Of a stretch of DNA of 64,000 bases, positions 58,892 through 64,000 are shown one piece after another. Location of the stretch: NCBI GenBank assembly GCA_963699015.1, contig CAVOSX010000002.1:310001-374000 (forward strand). The letters run 5' to 3'. Source of the stretch: PALSA-505 sp963699015. GTDB lineage: Bacteria; Actinomycetota; Actinomycetes; Streptosporangiales; Streptosporangiaceae. Below the pieces are notes generated by a model, which saw only the letters and a list, made by a program, of their open reading frames with translations, did not search any database and was not told the origin of the DNA. The translations under genes were made by a program, and so were the position numbers. How positions within the stretch are numbered: position 1 is the stretch's first letter; each line of letters opens with the position of its first letter.

Positions 58892-60180
58892 GCCGTCAGC
58901 TCTTCCGCGTTCTTGTACTGGTAGTAGGACCTGGAGTTCTTGATGTACTGCTCGTCCGGGAACACCGTCGGCGCGTTGGCGGTGTCGGACGTGGGCAGGC
59001 CGATGCTGGGTTTCATGGCCTTCAGCGTCTGCTCCGCCCACCCGGTCGGGTGCAGCAGGACCTCCTTCGCCGCGGGCACCGGGCAGACGTAGTCGTTGTA
59101 GTACTCCACCACGGCCTGGACCTGCGGATCGTAGTAGTAGTCCATGACCGTCATCGCATCCTTGGGGTTCTGGGCGTACATCGGGATGCACATGTTGTCG
59201 GTCCAGAACATGCCGCCCTCGCTGGCGATGAGCAGCTTGAGGTCGCGGTACTTGCTGTTCAGGTCGGCCTGGAAGATGTCACCCGACCAGGCCATGCTGA
59301 CCACGGTGTCGCCGTTCTTCAGGTGGTTGATGTAGTCCTGGTCGTAGTAGGCGCGGACGATCCCGTCGCTCTTCTGCTGCTGCAGCTTCTTGGCCGCCTT
59401 GGCCCAGTCGGACTCGGTCGAGGTGGCCGGCTCGACGCCGATGGCGAGCAGCCCCAGGCTGCCCAGTTCCTGCGGGTCGGCCATCATGCCGACCTTGCCT
59501 GCGTACTTCTGGTCGAACAGGATGCCGACGCTCGATCCTGGATCCTTGATCACCGACGAGTTGTAGCCGATCGCGGTCCAGCCGGACTGCCAGGCCATCG
59601 TGTACTTGTTTCCCGGGTCCCAGGAGGGGTTCTTGATCAGCGGCCCAGCGTACTTGCTGAAGTTGGTCATCATGGAGCGGTCGAGCGGGGTCAGCCAGCC
59701 CAGGTTGATCAGGTAGCCGAGCGGCGGGCTGCTGTTGGTCATCACGATGATGTCGTAACCGGTGTACTGCTTGGCCTCCAGCGAGGGCCGGATCTTCGCG
59801 TAGAACGGAATGTTGTCATTGATCGGCTCGGTGTAGTTGACCTTGATCCCGGTCAGCTGGGTGAGGTGCTGCAGGCTGGGATGCTGCCCCTTGAGCACGT
59901 CGATGTAGTACGGCCAGTTGCCGAAGTTCACCATGTGGTGCAGCTTCTGCTTGGCCCACCACGACGACGAGCCGACACCGCCCGGCTTGGCCGCCGTGGC
60001 GGTGGCGCCCTGCACCCCGCAGGCCGAGGCCAAGCCGGACAGCCCCAACGCACCCGCGCCCGCGGCCGCGTACTTCAGCATGTCCCGGCGCGAGAGCCGG
60101 GGCTGGGTGAGCCCCCTCCTGATCGCCGGGTCGATGTCGTGCGGGTGCCGCGCCTCGTCCCCGCTCTGCTGATCTCGCAT
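58852..60180 (-). CDS. Polyamine-type ABC transporter substrate-binding lipoprotein (PotD-like, Tat-exported)
   Basis: 442 residues from ATG 60180; GGAGCAACG lies upstream. The N terminus carries a twin-arginine motif and lipobox (LSRRDMLKYAAAGAGALGLSGLASACG), so it should be exported folded and lipid-anchored on Cys. The mature part is a periplasmic-binding fold: HHMVNFGNWPYYIDVL, IKVNYTEPINDNIPFYAKI, YDIIVMTNSSPPLGYLI, and VSMAWSGDIFQADL. Similar proteins bind putrescine, spermidine or related cationic compounds. Nine bases separate it from the upstream ATPase gene. Confidence 0.9.
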   Translation of the reverse strand: MRDQQSGDEARHPHDIDPAIRRGLTQPRLSRRDMLKYAAAGAGALGLSGLASACGVQGATATAAKPGGVGSSSWWAKQKLHHMVNFGNWPYYIDVLKGQHPSLQHLTQLTGIKVNYTEPINDNIPFYAKIRPSLEAKQYTGYDIIVMTNSSPPLGYLINLGWLTPLDRSMMTNFSKYAGPLIKNPSWDPGNKYTMAWQSGWTAIGYNSSVIKDPGSSVGILFDQKYAGKVGMMADPQELGSLGLLAIGVEPATSTESDWAKAAKKLQQQKSDGIVRAYYDQDYINHLKNGDTVVSMAWSGDIFQADLNSKYRDLKLLIASEGGMFWTDNMCIPMYAQNPKDAMTVMDYYYDPQVQAVVEYYNDYVCPVPAAKEVLLHPTGWAEQTLKAMKPSIGLPTSDTANAPTVFPDEQYIKNSRSYYQYKNAEELTAWNNLFLPITQGA

Positions 60181-60189
60181 CGTTGCTCC

Positions 60190-61408
<1,219 letters not shown>

Positions 61409-61456
61409 GTTCCGCCAGGTCGACCGTGGCAGAACCCGGCGCCCATGACAAGCGGT

Positions 61457-61487
61457 TCCGTAGCAATCATCGCGATACTGCTACGGA
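61457..61487. promoter_or_regulatory. 31-bp inverted repeat (Lrp/AsnC-type operator candidate)
   Basis: TCCGTAGCA (61457-61465) and TGCTACGGA (61479-61487) are perfect 9-base arms 13 bases apart. They lie 49 bases upstream of the ATPase gene and 141 bases upstream of the Lrp-like gene. Lrp/AsnC dimers bind symmetric sites of about this span, so this is the most likely operator for both divergent units. Confidence 0.6.
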
Positions 61488-61627
61488 TTCCTCTACCCTT
61501 GGCCGATACGTGACACGATTGCGCAGCGGGCGCACGGCGACGGCGTGCTTCGGCAGCGCCAGCACCGCAGCCATCGATCACCCTGGCCAGGGCGCCCTGC
61601 GGCCAGGCCCCGACAGGAGGCGACGGC

Positions 61628-62158
61628 ATGGCGCATGCTCCCGGAACCCTGCAGGCGGCCGACGGCCGCCGCCGCCGGGCCAGCGCGCAGCCGGGCCAGG
61701 CCGCCGGGCCTGCGGTGGTGCTGGACGGCATCGCCAAGCAGATCATCGAGCAGCTGCAGCAAGACGGCCGCCGGTCCTACGCCGCCATCGGCAAGGCCGT
61801 CGGCCTGTCCGAGGCCGCGGTCCGCCAGCGGGTGCAGCGGCTGCTGGAAACCGGGGTCATGCAGATCGTCGCGGTGACCGACCCGCTCACCCTCGGCTTC
61901 CACCGCCAGACCATGATCGGCATCCGCTGCGAGGGCGACCTGGAACGAGTCGCCGGGCACCTGGCGGTACTGGACGAGATCGACTACGTGGTGATCACCG
62001 CCGGGTCGTTCGACCTGCTGATCGAGGTGGTCTGCGAAGACGACGACCACCTGCTGGAGATCTTGTCCCGGGTCCGCGCGGTGCCCAGCGTCACCGCCAC
62101 CGAGACCTTCGTCTACCTCAAGCTCCGCAAGCAGACATATTCATGGGGAGCCCGGTGA
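61628..62158 (+). CDS. Lrp/AsnC-family transcriptional regulator
   Basis: 176 residues from ATG 61628. A 30-residue Ala/Gly/Arg-rich extension precedes an AsnC-type HTH (IAKQIIEQLQQDGRRSYAAIGKAVGLSEAAVRQRVQRLLETGVMQIVAVTDPLTLGF). The RAM effector domain follows (MIGIRCEGDLERVAGHLAVLDEIDYVVITAGSFDLLIEVVCEDDDHLLEILSRVRAVPSVTATETFVYLKL). Lrp-type proteins bind amino acids or related ligands; here a polyamine or amino acid is plausible because it is divergent from the transporter operon. Confidence 0.92.
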   Translation: MAHAPGTLQAADGRRRRASAQPGQAAGPAVVLDGIAKQIIEQLQQDGRRSYAAIGKAVGLSEAAVRQRVQRLLETGVMQIVAVTDPLTLGFHRQTMIGIRCEGDLERVAGHLAVLDEIDYVVITAGSFDLLIEVVCEDDDHLLEILSRVRAVPSVTATETFVYLKLRKQTYSWGAR

Positions 62159-62179
62159 CCAGACGGTCATAGTGCCGAA

Positions 62180-62197
62180 CGGCTCCGGCCCGAGCCG
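62180..62197. terminator. Short hairpin between convergent Lrp and aminotransferase genes
   Basis: CGGCTC (62180-62185) and GAGCCG (62192-62197) surround a six-base loop, two bases before the aminotransferase stop. With the 40-base gap between stops, it may end both transcripts. Stem is short, so confidence is low. Confidence 0.3.
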
Positions 62198-62198
62198 G

Positions 62199-63530
62199 TC
62201 AGCTGAGCCGGTCCAGCAGCTCGTTATAGGCCTCCAGGTACCGTGTCACGTCGCCGCGGGCGGCGGGCACCGGCACGGTGGGCCCCGCGCCCGGCAGCGC
62301 TTCCCACACGCCGCGGTTGGCGAGCCAGATCCGGATGAGGCGGGTCAGCTCGCCGTCGGTCAGCGCGTGCGCCTCGGCGCCGGTGCGCGGCATCGGCCCG
62401 TACCACTGCCCGGACCGCGGACCGAACCGGATCACGGTCCAGGGCAGGCTGGCCGATGCGATGGCCTGCTCGATCCCGTCGGCGAGCTCGCCGCCCAGCG
62501 CGGTGGCGTGCGCGTATGCGCCGGGGACCAGCACCCCGGTCAGCGCCGCCTTCGCCGCGGCCGCCGACAGCGGGTTGCCGAACAGCGTGCCGCCGGTCGC
62601 GACGTTGCGCGCCGCGTCGAGCTGCTCGCCCAGCTCGGCGCTGACCCCGTAGGCGCCCATCGGCAAGCCGCCGGCCACCGCCTTGCCGATCGTGACCACG
62701 TCGGGCCGCAGCCCCCACAACGCGGTTGCCCCGCCGGGGCCGACGACGTGGGTATGCGTCTCGTCGATGGCCAGCAGCGTGCCGTGCTGGCGGGTCAGGC
62801 CGCGCAGCTCCTCGTGCCAGCCGGGCTCGGGCAGCAGCATGTGCACGGTGTTGGTCATGGTCGGCTCGGTCAGCACCAGGGCGACGTCGCCGGGCTCAAG
62901 CGCGCGGCGCAGCGTGCCGGCGTCGTTGAACTGGGCGATCCGCACCCGGCCGGTGACGCCCTTGGACAGGCCGCGCTGCACCGCCGCGACCTGGCCGTCC
63001 TCCAGGTCCACCAGGCCCTCATCGAAGTGGCCGTGGTAGTGGCCCTGAAACAGCACGACCACGTCGCGCCCGGTGGCGGCCCGGGCCAGCCGGATTACCT
63101 CGGTATTGGCCTGCGTCGCCGACAGCGTGAACTGCCACAGCGGAACGGGATAGCGGCCTGCCAGTTCCTCGGCCACCTCGACCGAAGCTTGGGTCGGCAG
63201 CAGGAACTGGGTGGACCGGGCCGCCTGCTCGCGCACCGCGGCCACGATCTGCGGGTTCGCGTGCCCGCAGAACATCGCCATGTCCGAGGCGTTGAAGTCC
63301 ACGTAGGAGAACCCGTCCAGGTCGGTGAAAGCCGCGCCCCGGCCGTGGTCGATGTAGACCGGCTGATCGTTGTCGGAAGCCATCCAGGCCATCGGCACCC
63401 CGTTGGGCATGTGCTCCCGCGCGCGGCCGATCATGGCCATCGACCGGGGCCGCTCCTCGCGGAATCGCGCCAGCTCGCGCGCGTGCACGGCACGGATCCG
63501 GCCCCGGTCAAGATCGCCCAGCGCTGTCAT
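62199..63530 (-). CDS. Class III PLP-dependent aminotransferase (GSA aminotransferase-like)
   Basis: 443 residues from ATG 63530. It has class III features: AAFTDLDGFSYVDFNASDMAMFCGHANPQI, TLSATQANTEVIRLARAATGRDVVVLFQGHYHGHF, LLAIDETHTHVVGPGGATALWGL and the PLP lysine in VVTIGKAVAGGLPMGAYGVS. The relatives include glutamate-1-semialdehyde aminomutase and omega-amino acid transaminases; the HTHV motif after the conserved Asp is unusual. It is probably involved in amine degradation together with the transporter operon, but the amine is unknown. Confidence 0.86.
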   Translation of the reverse strand: MTALGDLDRGRIRAVHARELARFREERPRSMAMIGRAREHMPNGVPMAWMASDNDQPVYIDHGRGAAFTDLDGFSYVDFNASDMAMFCGHANPQIVAAVREQAARSTQFLLPTQASVEVAEELAGRYPVPLWQFTLSATQANTEVIRLARAATGRDVVVLFQGHYHGHFDEGLVDLEDGQVAAVQRGLSKGVTGRVRIAQFNDAGTLRRALEPGDVALVLTEPTMTNTVHMLLPEPGWHEELRGLTRQHGTLLAIDETHTHVVGPGGATALWGLRPDVVTIGKAVAGGLPMGAYGVSAELGEQLDAARNVATGGTLFGNPLSAAAAKAALTGVLVPGAYAHATALGGELADGIEQAIASASLPWTVIRFGPRSGQWYGPMPRTGAEAHALTDGELTRLIRIWLANRGVWEALPGAGPTVPVPAARGDVTRYLEAYNELLDRLS

Positions 63531-63573
63531 ACCCAGGATGGTAGAACGTCCGGGGCATCGCCACGCCGGCCCG

Positions 63574-63862
63574 TTACCTGCGACGGCTGGATTCGTCGCC
63601 CGCATTGGCCACGATGGCCGCCAGCGGAGGGATGACCAGGGCCACGCAGGACATGATGATGGCGGCGGTCACCGAGTACAGCCGCACGATGCTCCACGCC
63701 CCGATGAATAGCAGCAGGGACACGCCCATCATGACGAAATAGGCGCGGTCACGCAGCACGGCCGCCGCCTGGAGGCCGGCGCCGGAACACGAGCACGGCG
63801 ATGTCATCGCGGGCGGGCGGGCTGGCCGCCCGGGCTGCCAGCACCGCGGCCTGCGCCGTCAT
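63574..63862 (-). CDS. DUF3099-like small membrane protein (start and frame uncertain)
   Basis: The second frame reads VLRDRAYFVMMGVSLLLFIGAWSIVRLYSVTAAIIMSCVALVIPPLAAIVANAGDE, two membrane helices followed by the typical DUF3099 end (IPPLAAIVANAG). Its first ATG at 63807 has no ribosome-binding site. An ATG at 63862 has a perfect AGGAGG six bases upstream and gives MTAQAAVLAARAASPPARDDIAV before leaving the frame. One extra base around 63780-63800 would join them into a protein of about 95 residues. The actinobacterial family has no known function. The remaining bases to the window end are unassigned. Confidence 0.6.
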
Positions 63863-64000
63863 CGTGCACCTCCTCAGCGGAGGAGCCTGCGTCATGCTGC
63901 GACTCTACGGTTGCACCCGGGTTGCCGCGGTCACCGGCACTCATCCGGATGAAGGGCGCAGGTCATGCGGTGCCCTACCGTGATGAGCGTGCACATTGAC

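Noticed and set aside
62172..63635. Long plus-strand frame opposite the class III aminotransferase
   Set aside because: Composition artefact; the minus strand encodes an intact PLP enzyme.
63983..64000. ATG at 63983 (MSVHID) at the right edge on the plus strand
   Set aside because: Could be the beginning of a gene, but only six codons are visible and no clear ribosome-binding site precedes it.

Overview
The window is chromosomal DNA of very high G+C content (roughly 70% by eye, with strongly G/C-biased third codon positions). Start sites are often GTG with AGGAGG-type ribosome-binding sites, and stop/start overlaps (ATGA, GTGA) are common. Gene families (SpoIIE/RsbW/RsbV partner switching, WS/DGAT acyltransferase, DUF3099, DUF2252, L-lysine 6-aminotransferase, LuxR with TPR-like repeats, a Tat-exported solute-binding lipoprotein) point to a soil-type actinomycete (Actinomycetota). 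I see no rRNA, tRNA, CRISPR array, insertion sequence or prophage. About 60 protein genes are packed on both strands.

Layout. 1-3.4 kb: end of a LuxR regulator, then a cassette of a DUF4242 (nickel-binding-like) protein, a Met/His-rich secreted protein and a DoxX-like membrane protein. 3.6-6.9 kb: a large secreted glycosidase and a small secreted protein, convergent on a strong bidirectional terminator. 7-13.7 kb: HxlR regulator divergent from an HtrA-like protease, two methyltransferases, DUF2461, an MFS drug exporter, GNAT and a second HxlR. 13.8-18.7 kb: a PfkB kinase/GH4 glycosidase pair, a cyclic-nucleotide-binding histidine kinase, and a MarR regulator that seems to start at CTG. 18.7-24.7 kb: hydrolases and a phytoene-desaturase-like oxidoreductase. 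24.8-29.1 kb: five tightly spaced genes encoding a SpoIIE phosphatase, RsbW-type kinase, RsbV-type antagonist, an unknown protein and a membrane sensor. 29.1-34.9 kb: GT39 glycosyltransferase, WS/DGAT, two VOC proteins, a cupin and an NCS2 permease. 35.1-37.3 kb: a secreted 14-repeat beta-propeller. 37.6-42 kb: AhpD-like protein, GtrA, CBS pair, SidA-like flavoprotein, a 59-residue ribbon-helix-helix protein and a Nudix hydrolase. 42-45 kb: lysine catabolism (lysine 6-aminotransferase plus aldehyde dehydrogenase). 48.2-51.2 kb: a four-gene overlapping operon joining a zinc-ligand-poor MDR dehydrogenase, a variant pterin synthase-like protein, a GT4 glycosyltransferase and a histidine phosphatase. 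51.3-55.5 kb: DUF2252, cation/proton antiporter, SDR and a small membrane protein. 55.7-63.9 kb: a polyamine-type ABC transporter operon (potA-D-B-C order) ending in a UGT-type glycosyltransferase, divergent from an Lrp/AsnC regulator, then a class III aminotransferase and a DUF3099 protein.

Seven genes can only be read through a change of frame (2202, 11043, 16699, 30710, 48193, 60190 and 63574 regions). Nearly all need one base removed and two sit at runs of five C/G. The likeliest explanation is sequence error in an otherwise functional chromosome. These are annotated as full-length genes with the break noted.

The most interesting regions are the pterin-synthase-like/glycosyltransferase operon, the partner-switching module with its two unusual extra genes, the possible metal-handling cassette at the left end, and several unusually clean inverted repeats in divergent promoters (7674-7693, 22952-22973, 61457-61487).
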